Shown here in pieces: positions 1 through 6,312 of a stretch of DNA of 7,456 bases (within the stretch, counting starts at the first letter, position 1; each line of letters starts with the position of its first letter). The notes beneath the pieces were generated by a model. That model was given only the letters and a program-made list of their open reading frames with translations. It had not been told where the DNA came from and did not search any database. The translations under genes were made by a program, and so were the position numbers. Source of the stretch: Lutibacter sp. UBA4458 (lineage in GTDB: Bacteria > Bacteroidota > Bacteroidia > Flavobacteriales > Flavobacteriaceae); contig DGOU01000006.1 of the NCBI GenBank assembly GCA_002390165.1, positions 2,726-10,181 on the forward strand. The letters run 5' to 3'.

Positions 1-617
1 ACGTAATTCCACACGTATTGTTCATCTAAATTATTGATTTTTCTACTAAAATTTATTCCCCAGGTTTTAGATTTTGTATTATTAAAACGCAATTCAGAAT
101 ATGGAATTTTAATTTCTGCAGTCCAATTATCCTTATTTAGTTTTACAGCACTTTTCCAAACAGCATTCCAACTAAAATCTTCTCTATTTAAAGATAATTT
201 AGCATCTGCCTGATTACCTGTGCTCATTACAATAAACTCAGAGTCGTTTTGTCCATCATTTTCTGGATTAATAGTTACCACAAAGAAATCTATGTTTCCA
301 AAATTATCTCTAGTATTAAATTGCATAGGAATTTCATTGGGCTTATCATCGTACATAGTAGCACCAATGTATATTGCCGTGTTATCATAAGCAATTTTAA
401 CTACCGTTTTTTTATTTTTATGTTCAGGTTTTCCATCGCCAGGTTGAAACATCACAAAATCTTTTGCAAGTTGTGCCTTTTGCCAAAAATTTTCATTAAG
501 TATTCCATCAATAGTAGGAGACTTTGTAATTCGCAAAGCTTCCACCGATTTAGGCGAAAGTTGAGCGTTGGCTATACTAAAAACTAAAAAGAAAGAAACT
601 ATTAGATAATATTTCAT
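1..617 (-). CDS. Secreted CBM9-like domain protein (probably DUF5916 family), N-terminal part, cut by window edge
   Basis: Reading the minus strand from the ATG at 617-615 gives 205 codons open to the left edge, so the C-terminus is missing. The start is fixed because the codon directly upstream (620-618) is an in-frame TAA. Residues 1-18 form a signal peptide (two basic/aromatic residues, a hydrophobic core, then Ala-Asn-Ala before Gln19), so the product leaves the cytoplasm. Residues about 33-204 resemble the family 9 carbohydrate-binding (DOMON-like) module: the typical opening 'IDG-x-L-x-E-x-x-W' lies at 36-45, followed by 'AIYIGATMYDD' (81-91), 'INPENDGQNDSEF' (116-128), 'QADAK' (136-140) and 'TWGINF..R' (185-192). 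From memory of the family, Bacteroidota proteins with this start continue into a long DUF5916 region of unknown function, predicted to be beta-rich and envelope-associated; that part is outside the window. Sugar binding is inferred from the fold only and no substrate can be named. Confidence 0.85.
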   Translation of the reverse strand, partial: MKYYLIVSFFLVFSIANAQLSPKSVEALRITKSPTIDGILNENFWQKAQLAKDFVMFQPGDGKPEHKNKKTVVKIAYDNTAIYIGATMYDDKPNEIPMQFNTRDNFGNIDFFVVTINPENDGQNDSEFIVMSTGNQADAKLSLNREDFSWNAVWKSAVKLNKDNWTAEIKIPYSELRFNNTKSKTWGINFSRKINNLDEQYVWNY

Positions 618-647
618 TTATGAAAATAAAATTCAATTTATAACCTT

Positions 648-674
648 CAAAAATATTTAACTAAAACTCTACAA
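648..674 (-). promoter_or_regulatory. Promoter candidate for the CBM9-like gene
   Basis: On the minus strand TATTTTTG (655-648) matches the Bacteroidota -7 consensus TAnnTTTG exactly. A TTG (674-672) lies 16 bp upstream and could be the -33 element, although the spacing is slightly shorter than usual. It would give a leader of roughly 25 nt before the ATG at 617. The region is very AT-rich, so a chance match is possible. Confidence 0.45.
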
Positions 675-777
675 TCTCTTAAATAAATGTTAATAAAAGA
701 TAAATTTTGTTATTTTTTAATTACTTAAAAGGGAAAAACTTTTTTAATTATTCAAATAAAAATTTTGATAAAATGAT

Positions 778-785
778 TACATTTG
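778..785 (+). promoter_or_regulatory. -7 box of a probable sucC promoter
   Basis: TACATTTG is an exact match to the Bacteroidota TAnnTTTG -7 element, 28 nt before the sucC ATG, which would leave a leader of about 20 nt. No TTG occurs at the expected -33 distance; the nearest, TTTTG at 763-767, is only 10 bp away. The call therefore rests on the -7 box and its position alone. Confidence 0.45.
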
Positions 786-813
786 TGGATATTTAATAAA
801 ACCGTTATTTCTA

Positions 814-2007
814 ATGAATTTACACGAATATCAAGGAAAAGAATTACTAAGTAGTTTTGGAGTAAGAATACAAAGAGGTATTGTTGCAGATAATCATAAA
901 AAAGCGGTGGAAGCTGCTAAGCAATTAAGTACAGAAACAGGAACTCAGTGGTGGGTGGTTAAAGCTCAAGTTCATGCAGGTGGACGAGGAAAAGGAGGAG
1001 GAGTTAAACTTGCTAAAAGTTTACAGGAAGTAGAAACCATTTCAGAAACTATGATTGGAATGATGCTGAAAACACCTCAAACCCCTCCACAAGGGAAAAA
1101 AGTAAATCAGGTATTAGTTGCTGAAGACGTTTATTATCCAGGAGAATCAGAAACTGAAGAATATTATATGTCAGTTTTATTAAACCGTGGTACAGGTAGA
1201 AACATGGTAATGTATTCTACAGAAGGAGGTATGAATATTGAAGAAGTTGCGGATAAAACACCACATTTAATTTTTACGGAAGAAATTGATCCAGAATTAG
1301 GTTTATTACCTTTTCAAGCTCGTAAAATTGCTTTTAATTTAGGTTTATCTGGTACTGCATTAAAAGAAATGATAAAATTTGTTACTTCATTATATACCGC
1401 ATTTATTAAATCAGATGCTTCACTTTTTGAAATTAATCCTGTTTTAAAAACTTCAGATAATAAAATTTTAGCTGTAGATTCTAAAGTGGTTTTAGATAAT
1501 AGTGCTTTATTTAGACATAAAGATTTAGCTGAATTAAGAGATTTACGTGAAGAAAATGCAATTGAAGTAGAAGCTAATGCTGCTGGATTGAATTATGTAG
1601 ATTTGGATGGTAATGTTGGCTGTATGGTTAACGGAGCTGGTTTAGCAATGAGTACCATGGATTTAATTAAACAATCTGGAGGCGAGCCTGCTAACTTTTT
1701 AGACGTTGGTGGTACAGCAGATGCAAAACGTGTTGAAATTGCCTTTAGAATTATTTTAAAAGATACTAATGTAAAAGCAATTTTAGTTAATATTTTTGGA
1801 GGAATTGTACGTTGCGATAGAGTTGCGCAAGGTGTAATAGATGCTTATAAAAATATGGGTGATGCTATTAAAGTGCCAATTATTGTTCGTTTGCAAGGCA
1901 CAAATGCTGCTGAAGCTAAAGACTTAATTGATGCCAGTGGTTTAGATGTTATTTCTGCGACAGAATTTCAAGAAGCTGCAGATAAAGTGGCCGAAGTACT
2001 TTCTTAA
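814..2007 (+). CDS. sucC: Succinyl-CoA synthetase (ADP-forming) beta subunit
   Basis: Beta subunit of the TCA-cycle enzyme that interconverts succinyl-CoA and succinate with formation of a nucleoside triphosphate, working with the alpha subunit SucD in the cytoplasm. The 397 residues match the usual length (E. coli SucC is 388). The start MNLHEYQGKELL is the classic family N-terminus. An ATP-grasp domain occupies about 1-240: Lys50, the glycine-rich 'VHAGGRGKGGG' loop (53-63), 'EINP' (206-209) and Asp222 in 'AVDSKV', the last two being the expected Mg-nucleotide ligands. The C-terminal CoA-ligase domain (about 250-397) has 'NGAGLAMSTMD' (273-283), 'DVGGTAD' (297-303) and 'NIFGGIVRCD' (326-335), the loop that meets the phosphohistidine segment of SucD. 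ATP versus GTP preference cannot be decided by eye. No sucD lies beside it: the next gene converges from the other strand. Tandem stops TAA TAG end the gene. Confidence 0.97.
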   Translation: MNLHEYQGKELLSSFGVRIQRGIVADNHKKAVEAAKQLSTETGTQWWVVKAQVHAGGRGKGGGVKLAKSLQEVETISETMIGMMLKTPQTPPQGKKVNQVLVAEDVYYPGESETEEYYMSVLLNRGTGRNMVMYSTEGGMNIEEVADKTPHLIFTEEIDPELGLLPFQARKIAFNLGLSGTALKEMIKFVTSLYTAFIKSDASLFEINPVLKTSDNKILAVDSKVVLDNSALFRHKDLAELRDLREENAIEVEANAAGLNYVDLDGNVGCMVNGAGLAMSTMDLIKQSGGEPANFLDVGGTADAKRVEIAFRIILKDTNVKAILVNIFGGIVRCDRVAQGVIDAYKNMGDAIKVPIIVRLQGTNAAEAKDLIDASGLDVISATEFQEAADKVAEVLS

Positions 2008-2023
2008 TAGAAAATTATAAAAT

Positions 2024-2060
2024 AAAAAAGCCGATGATTTAATAATCATCGGCTTTTTTT
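2024..2060. terminator. Bidirectional rho-independent terminator between sucC and the DUF3276 gene
   Basis: A perfect 11-bp stem pairs AGCCGATGATT (2029-2039) with AATCATCGGCT (2044-2054) around a TAAT loop. It is extended by five more A-T pairs, since it is flanked by A's at 2024-2028 on the left and T's to 2060 on the right. The plus strand has a 7-T tail for sucC, and the minus strand reads the A-run as a 6-T tail for the convergent gene. It lies 16 nt past the sucC stop and 17 nt from the other stop. Confidence 0.93.
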
Positions 2061-2077
2061 GTAAGTAAAATTACTTT

Positions 2078-2452
2078 TTAAATGTCTTCAAAATTCACAT
2101 CCGTAAAACTTTCTGTGCTTGAGTCAGCGGCTTCTTCATTAATTTCAGAAGGTCTTTTAAAATCTTTTTGGTGACGTTCAGAGATTACTTCTTCTCCTTT
2201 AGCTTCAATAATATAATCTGTTGCAGCTTTCAACATCTCATTAAACTCAGAAAAATCTTCTTTGTATAAATAAATTTTGTGTTTTTTGTAATGGAAAGAA
2301 CCATCATCATGAGTGAATTTTTTACTCTCTGTAACCGTTAAGTAATAATCTTCAGCTTTTGTAGCTCTTACATCAAAAAAATAAGTTCTTCTTCCTGCTC
2401 TTAGAACCTGAGAAAATATTTCTTCTTGTTCTAAATGATCTTTTTCGTTCAT
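2078..2452 (-). CDS. DUF3276 family protein, PUR-alpha-like DNA/RNA-binding
   Basis: A 124-residue cytoplasmic protein with no signal peptide or membrane segment. It contains 'IFSQVLRAGRRTYFFDVRATKAEDYYLTVTESKK' in pieces across residues 12-45 (key residues Arg18, Gly20, Arg21, Arg22, Tyr24, Phe25-Phe26, Asp27) and 'HKIYLYKEDFSEF' (58-70) followed by a helix to about 82. This is the beta-beta-beta-beta-alpha PUR fold of Bacteroidota DUF3276 proteins, related to the spirochaete regulator BpuR and eukaryotic PUR-alpha, which bind single-stranded nucleic acid. The conserved basic and aromatic residues fit nucleic-acid contact. The tail from about 103 to 124 is acidic and Ser/Glu-rich, probably disordered. 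With a single PUR repeat it would be expected to dimerise, by analogy to BpuR. Target sequences are unknown. It lies 79 nt downstream of the ABC exporter gene in the same direction and has its own promoter candidate in that gap. Confidence 0.88.
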   Translation of the reverse strand: MNEKDHLEQEEIFSQVLRAGRRTYFFDVRATKAEDYYLTVTESKKFTHDDGSFHYKKHKIYLYKEDFSEFNEMLKAATDYIIEAKGEEVISERHQKDFKRPSEINEEAADSSTESFTDVNFEDI

Positions 2453-2495
2453 ATTTAACTTTCTAAATTATTAATCTTTTTATTAGATTTATTCA

Positions 2496-2529
2496 CAAAT
2501 CTATAAAATTATTTTGCTAATTACACAAA
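2496..2529 (-). promoter_or_regulatory. Promoter candidate for the DUF3276 gene
   Basis: On the minus strand TAGATTTG (2503-2496) is an exact TAnnTTTG -7 box, and TTTG (2529-2526) lies 22 bp upstream as a -33 element, within the spacing known from Flavobacterium promoters. The predicted start of transcription falls near 2490, giving a leader of about 40 nt. The -33 element abuts the stop codon (2534-2532) of the ABC exporter gene. This is the best-formed promoter in the window. Confidence 0.6.
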
Positions 2530-2531
2530 AT

Positions 2532-4286
2532 TTAAATTTCTTTTTCTAAAAGTTGTTGCTCAAACAATACTTTATAGTAGCCGTTTTTGTTAACTAATTC
2601 ATTATGTGAGCCTTGTTGTATTATTTTACCATTATCTAGCACTATAATTTTATCTGCATTTTTAACCGATGAAATTCGGTGACTTATAATTATAGTAGTT
2701 TTATGCTTGCTAACATTATATAAATTATTCAAAATAATTTCTTCTGTTTCCGTGTCCACTGCTGACAGACAATCGTCAAAAATTAATATTTCAGGATCTT
2801 TAATTATTGCTCTGGCTATAGATATACGTTGCTTTTGTCCACCAGAAAGCGTTACACCTCGCTCCCCAACATAGGTGTTGTAGCCTTGATTAAAAGTAAC
2901 AATATTTTTATGAATATAGGCATCTTTTGCAGCCTGTTCAATTTCTTTATCTGTAGCATTATCTTTACCAAATTTTATATTGGTTTTTATAGTATCAGAG
3001 AATAAAAATGCTTCTTGAGGAACAAATCCAATACTTTGCCGTAAATCGTTGAGATTTTTATCTTCAATATTTACATTATCAATTAAAATTTCACCAGAAG
3101 TAACATCATATAATCTAGCAATTAAGTTAATTATCGTTGTTTTTCCAGAACCCGTATTTCCTAAAATAGCAAGGGTTTCTCCAGTTTTAATTTTAAAACT
3201 AACATTTTTTAATGCAGTTATTTCTGTATCGTCATAAGTAAACGAAACATTTTTAAATTCAATATCTCCTTGAATACTAGAATTTGATAAAGTTTTATTT
3301 TGAATTTCAGGTTTTTGATTTAAAAATTCATTTATACGTTTTTGTGAAGCTTCCGCTTGTTGCACAATGGATGTAACCCAACCTACAACTGCAACTGGCC
3401 AAGTTAGCATATTAACATACATAATAAATTCTGCAATAACACCTAACGAAATGGTGCCTTCCATATAACGTAAACCACCAATGTAAATGACCAAAATATT
3501 ACTTAAACCAATTAACAAAATCATTAATGGAAAAAATAATGCCTGTGCTTTATAAAAATTAATGTTTTTCTCTTTTGCCGTATTTGCCAAATCGTTAAAG
3601 TTAAGCATGGCACTTTGTTCTATTCCGTAGGATTTTATAATGCTTATTCCTGAAAAAGTTTCTTGGGCATTAGCAGTTAATTTGGATAAATATTGCTGAA
3701 TTAAGGTGCTTCGTTTATGAATTACTCTACTTAAAACATAAATAGAAATGGATAAAATAGGTAAAGGTAATAGCGTGTAATTAGTTAAAACAGAATCTAT
3801 TTGATACATTTTAATAATAGCGACAACAAACAACACCAACATATTTATAGTGTACATAATTGCAGGTCCAAAATACATGCGAACCTTAGAAACATCTTCA
3901 CTTATTCTGTTCATTAAATCACCCGTTCTATTTTTCTTATAAAAATTAAGAGATAAGTTTTGGTACTGTTGATATATTTCATTTTTTAAATCGAATTCAA
4001 TTAAACGAGACATTACTATTATAGTTTGTCGCATTAAAAACGTGAAAAACCCAGAAAGTAGTGCTGCGCCAATTATTAACAAAATGTTCATTAATAATTC
4101 CGATTTTACTTCTGCTAAGTTGGTTATTACCCCATTTTTATAATCACCAGCAGCATTAATAGACTCTCTAATAATTTGAGGAATTTGAAGTGCTAAAAAT
4201 TTTGAAGCAATAGTTATAATAATGCCAATTAGCAGTCTATATTTATATTTTAAAAAGTATTTATTTAAATATTGTAAGGCTTTCAT
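2532..4286 (-). CDS. ABC exporter half-transporter (fused permease and ATPase, MsbA/MdlB type)
   Basis: An inner-membrane exporter subunit of 584 residues, the normal length of a half-transporter with one type-1 exporter membrane domain and one ATPase; two copies or a partner are needed to form a pump. Hydrophobic segments lie near 17-36, 64-86, 140-160, 165-185, 247-272 and 279-302, with the usual cytoplasmic motif 'NFYKKNRTGDLMNRISEDV' (114-132). The ATPase spans about 340-580: Walker A GNTGSGKT (376-383), Q-loop Gln424, signature LSGGQ (480-484), Walker B ILIFD (500-504), D-loop SAVD (508-511) and H-loop His536. The residue after Walker B is Asp505, not the usual catalytic Glu. The substrate (lipid, drug or peptide) cannot be told from sequence. 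There is no accessory gene, and no second half-transporter within the window. No strong promoter box is visible upstream; the best is TATATTCG (4324-4317, minus), one mismatch from the -7 consensus. It may be cotranscribed with the DUF3276 gene. Confidence 0.93.
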   Translation of the reverse strand: MKALQYLNKYFLKYKYRLLIGIIITIASKFLALQIPQIIRESINAAGDYKNGVITNLAEVKSELLMNILLIIGAALLSGFFTFLMRQTIIVMSRLIEFDLKNEIYQQYQNLSLNFYKKNRTGDLMNRISEDVSKVRMYFGPAIMYTINMLVLFVVAIIKMYQIDSVLTNYTLLPLPILSISIYVLSRVIHKRSTLIQQYLSKLTANAQETFSGISIIKSYGIEQSAMLNFNDLANTAKEKNINFYKAQALFFPLMILLIGLSNILVIYIGGLRYMEGTISLGVIAEFIMYVNMLTWPVAVVGWVTSIVQQAEASQKRINEFLNQKPEIQNKTLSNSSIQGDIEFKNVSFTYDDTEITALKNVSFKIKTGETLAILGNTGSGKTTIINLIARLYDVTSGEILIDNVNIEDKNLNDLRQSIGFVPQEAFLFSDTIKTNIKFGKDNATDKEIEQAAKDAYIHKNIVTFNQGYNTYVGERGVTLSGGQKQRISIARAIIKDPEILIFDDCLSAVDTETEEIILNNLYNVSKHKTTIIISHRISSVKNADKIIVLDNGKIIQQGSHNELVNKNGYYKVLFEQQLLEKEI

Positions 4287-4396
4287 AAAAGAAAAAACAA
4301 GCTTTTTTATAAAACACGAATATACAGCAATTAATACATTATAATATAGTTTTAAGAATATTTAAAAGTGTTTTAAAAAAGATAAAAGGAAACCTG

Positions 4397-4423
4397 TTTG
4401 TTCAAAAAAATATAGTATTTTTG
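4397..4423 (+). promoter_or_regulatory. Promoter candidate for the nusB cluster
   Basis: TATTTTTG (4416-4423) matches the TAnnTTTG -7 box exactly. TTTG (4397-4400) lies 15 bp upstream, slightly tight for a -33 element. The leader would be about 30 nt. No other good -7 box is seen between here and the nusB start, so this is the most likely promoter for nusB and the genes behind it. Confidence 0.55.
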
Positions 4424-4430
4424 CGCAAAA
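4419..4430. promoter_or_regulatory. 12-bp perfect palindrome over the nusB -7 box
   Basis: TTTTGCGCAAAA is its own reverse complement. It covers the last five bases of the -7 box and the bases leading to the expected transcription start, where a bound repressor would block initiation. No regulator is known for it from this sequence. The TTTG half is already required by the -7 box, so part of the symmetry may be coincidental. Confidence 0.3.
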
Positions 4431-4459
4431 CAAATAAATAAATTTTTAAAGTTCTTTAT

Positions 4460-5398
4460 ATGATTAATAGGCGACACATTAGAGTTAAAGTAATGCAATC
4501 GGTATATGCAATATTGCAATCTAAAAGTGATAATTTAGATATTGAAGAAAAATTCCTATTAAAAAGTATTGAAAAAATGTACGATTTATATGTGGTGATG
4601 CTTCAATTATTGGTGGAAGTTAAAAACATGGAAATAAATCACATTAAAATTGCTAAAAAAAAGTACTTAGCTACTAAAGAAGAATTAAATCCATCTACAA
4701 AATTTATTGATAATCAAGTATTTAAATTGATTGAAGAAAGTAGTTCGTTAAATCAATACGTTGCTGCTAATAAATTAAATTTCTGGAAATTAGATTCAGA
4801 ATACACCGCTGAAATTTGGAATAAAACCAAAAAGAGTTCTTTATTTCAAGATTATATTAAAAATGATGAATCTTCTTTTAATGAAGATAAAGAATTTGTT
4901 GTTGCAATGTTTAAAGAATTTGTAGCACCAAATGATAAACTGGCTGATTATTTTGAAGATAAAAATATAACTTGGGTTGATGATATTCCTTTTGTAAATA
5001 CTTGGATTGTTAAATCTTTATCGCAATTAAAGCCAAATAAACCTTATTTGTTGAAAGATTTATATAAAGATGAGGATGATAGAAAATTTGTAATAGATTT
5101 ATTTAGAAAAGTAGTACTAAATCATACAGAATACGAAAAGGATGTTATTGATAAAACTCCAAATTGGGACACAGAAAGAATTGCCGAAATTGATATGATT
5201 TTAATTAAAATGGCAATTGCAGAGTTTTTAAAGTTTCCATCTATACCAGCAAGGGTTACCATAAATGAATATATAGAAATTTCAAAAGATTATTCTACTG
5301 AAAAAAGTAGTTATTTTATTAATGGTGTTTTAGATAAAATTTTAAAAGATTTTACAGAATCAAAAAGAATAAAAAAAATTGGTAGAGGATTATTATAA
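4460..5398 (+). CDS. nusB: Transcription antitermination factor NusB, long Bacteroidota form
   Basis: NusB binds boxA RNA together with NusE (ribosomal protein S10) and supports antitermination, chiefly in rRNA operons. At 312 residues this is about twice the classic NusB (E. coli about 139). The start 'MINRRHIRVKVMQSVYAIL' keeps the family's first helix with the Arg-rich RNA-binding face, and the C-terminal part holds the recognisable core: 'NWDTERIAEID' (235-245), 'KMAIAEFL' (250-257), 'IPARVTINEYIEISKDYST' (262-280) and 'EKSSYFINGVLDKIL' (281-295). Between them, about residues 25-205 are charged and helical with no motif I recognise; this insert is the Bacteroidota form as I remember it. 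The C-terminus is basic (SKRIKKIGRG, 301-310). It heads a co-directional cluster, with 28 nt to the next gene and no terminator between. Confidence 0.94.
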   Translation: MINRRHIRVKVMQSVYAILQSKSDNLDIEEKFLLKSIEKMYDLYVVMLQLLVEVKNMEINHIKIAKKKYLATKEELNPSTKFIDNQVFKLIEESSSLNQYVAANKLNFWKLDSEYTAEIWNKTKKSSLFQDYIKNDESSFNEDKEFVVAMFKEFVAPNDKLADYFEDKNITWVDDIPFVNTWIVKSLSQLKPNKPYLLKDLYKDEDDRKFVIDLFRKVVLNHTEYEKDVIDKTPNWDTERIAEIDMILIKMAIAEFLKFPSIPARVTINEYIEISKDYSTEKSSYFINGVLDKILKDFTESKRIKKIGRGLL

Positions 5399-5426
5399 TT
5401 TAATACTTTTACAAAAAACTTAAAAC

Positions 5427-5882
5427 ATGAAAAAAACAACTATAATTTTAATTGCTATAATTAGTTTGGCAGTATTGTCTTGTAAAGATAATGCAGCGGC
5501 AAAAGTTAAAACCTCAAATATTGAAACTGCAAAAGCCCGTGATGCTAAAATGAATATGGGTATGCCTGTAATTGCATTTGATAAAAAAGCATTTGATTTT
5601 GGAACAATTAATGAAGGAGACAAAATTGACGGTTCCTTTACTATTTTTAATAAAGGTAAAGCAAATTTAGTTATTACAGGAGCAAGAGCTTCTTGTGGTT
5701 GTACAGTTCCTTCTTGGCCTAAAGAAGCAATTAAACCAGGAGATTCAGCTAAATTAAAATTTGTGTTTAATTCTAGAGGAAAACATGGTAAACAAAACAA
5801 ATCTATTACGTTAAAAACCAACACAGAAAATGTTTCTGAAATAATAAGAGTTACAGGTAATGTAACCCCAAAAAAGAAATAA
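5427..5882 (+). CDS. DUF1573 domain lipoprotein
   Basis: A 151-residue envelope lipoprotein of unknown function. Residues 1-18 are a lipoprotein signal (Lys2-Lys3, hydrophobic core, lipobox Val-Leu-Ser) with the acylated cysteine at 19. A linker rich in Ala/Lys (20-47) leads to the DUF1573 domain (about 48-147), an Ig-like beta fold: 'FDFGTINEGD' (56-65), 'FTIFNKG' (71-77), the family's diagnostic Cys90-Gly91-Cys92 followed by Thr-Val-Pro, 'IKPGDSAKL' (102-110) and 'FNSRGKHGKQNKSI' (114-127). The two cysteines could form a vicinal disulfide or bind metal or a partner; nothing here settles it. Lys20-Asp21 after the lipid cysteine is only a partial match to the Bacteroidota surface-export signal, so periplasmic or surface location is open. 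It sits 28 nt after nusB and 34 nt before yajC, an order I recall as common in this phylum. Confidence 0.9.
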   Translation: MKKTTIILIAIISLAVLSCKDNAAAKVKTSNIETAKARDAKMNMGMPVIAFDKKAFDFGTINEGDKIDGSFTIFNKGKANLVITGARASCGCTVPSWPKEAIKPGDSAKLKFVFNSRGKHGKQNKSITLKTNTENVSEIIRVTGNVTPKKK

Positions 5883-5916
5883 TTAATCAAGAAAAATAAA
5901 TTTTAAAATTAGATAT

Positions 5917-6234
5917 ATGTATAACACTATATTTTTACAAGCAGATGGAGGAAGCTCTTTAACTAGTATGTTACCATTTTTATTAATGTTTGTGGTAATC
6001 TACTTTTTTATGATAAGACCTCAAATGAAACGTCAAAAAAATGAGAAAAAATTCCAAACTACATTAGCAAAAGGGAATAAAGTAATTACCACTAGTGGTA
6101 TTCACGGCAAAATTATAGATATTGTTGAAAAAGACAACACGGTTATTGTTGAAACTGGTGCAGGGAAAATTAAATTTGAAAGATCTTCAATTTCTATGGA
6201 GTTAAGTAAAAAATATTTATCTCCAAAAAAATAA
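5917..6234 (+). CDS. yajC: Sec translocase accessory subunit YajC
   Basis: A small inner-membrane protein that associates with SecDF in the Sec export system. At 105 residues it matches the family (E. coli 110). A short N-terminus with a Gly/Ser stretch (11-17) is followed by one transmembrane helix (about 18-32) and then the hallmark 'IRPQMKRQKNEKKF' (33-46) on the cytoplasmic side. The soluble part has the conserved 'LAKGNKVITTSGIHGKI' (50-66) and a beta-rich stretch to about 95. The N-terminus has no cleavable signal; the helix acts as an anchor. The ATG at 5917 is favoured because it gives the normal YajC N-terminal length. It is co-directional with the DUF1573 gene (34-nt gap), with no secD or secF in the window. 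A terminator follows 25 nt after its stop. Confidence 0.95.
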   Translation: MYNTIFLQADGGSSLTSMLPFLLMFVVIYFFMIRPQMKRQKNEKKFQTTLAKGNKVITTSGIHGKIIDIVEKDNTVIVETGAGKIKFERSSISMELSKKYLSPKK

Positions 6235-6258
6235 AATTAAGAAGAATTACTTCTAATT
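6235..6258 (+). repeat. Imperfect hairpin directly upstream of the yajC terminator
   Basis: AATTaAGAAG (6235-6244) can pair with CTTCTAATT (6250-6258) with one bulged A and the loop AATTA, a 9-bp mostly A-T stem starting at the base after the yajC stop. It stands directly before the main terminator hairpin and could protect the mRNA 3' end. It is weak and may be chance in this base composition. Confidence 0.3.
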
Positions 6259-6287
6259 AAAAGTGAGCGAAACCGCTCACTTTTTTT
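6259..6287 (+). terminator. Rho-independent terminator after yajC
   Basis: AAAAGTGAGCG (6259-6269) pairs perfectly with CGCTCACTTTT (6274-6284) around the loop AAAC, and a run of seven T's (6281-6287) follows. The stem is 11 bp with a GC-rich top. It should end much of the transcript coming from nusB-yajC. On the minus strand the tail is only four T's, so it is mainly a plus-strand terminator. Confidence 0.9.
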
Positions 6288-6312
6288 GTATATTTAAGTT
6301 TTTATTAAAAAA

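Noticed and set aside
249..587. Plus-strand open frame of 112 codons
   Set aside because: It lies fully antisense to the CBM9-like gene, whose reading frame gives a clear signal peptide and family motifs; this frame gives a low-complexity Ile/Phe/Arg-rich product with no motif.
763..767. TTTTG as -33 element for sucC
   Set aside because: It is only 10 bp from the -7 box at 778-785, well short of the roughly 17-23 bp spacing known for this promoter class.
3049..3237. Plus-strand open frame of 62 codons inside the ABC exporter gene
   Set aside because: It is antisense to the conserved ATPase domain including Walker A; openness is explained by the constraint on the real gene.
4292..4308. A6-CAAGC-T6 hairpin in the leader of the ABC exporter gene
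   Set aside because: The stem is six A-T pairs only, too weak for a terminator or attenuator; it is expected by chance in such AT-rich spacers.
5420..5890. Minus-strand open frame of 156 codons opposite the DUF1573 gene
   Set aside because: It covers nearly the same span as a gene with a lipobox and a diagnostic Cys-Gly-Cys motif; the antisense product is hydrophobic and unlike any family I know.
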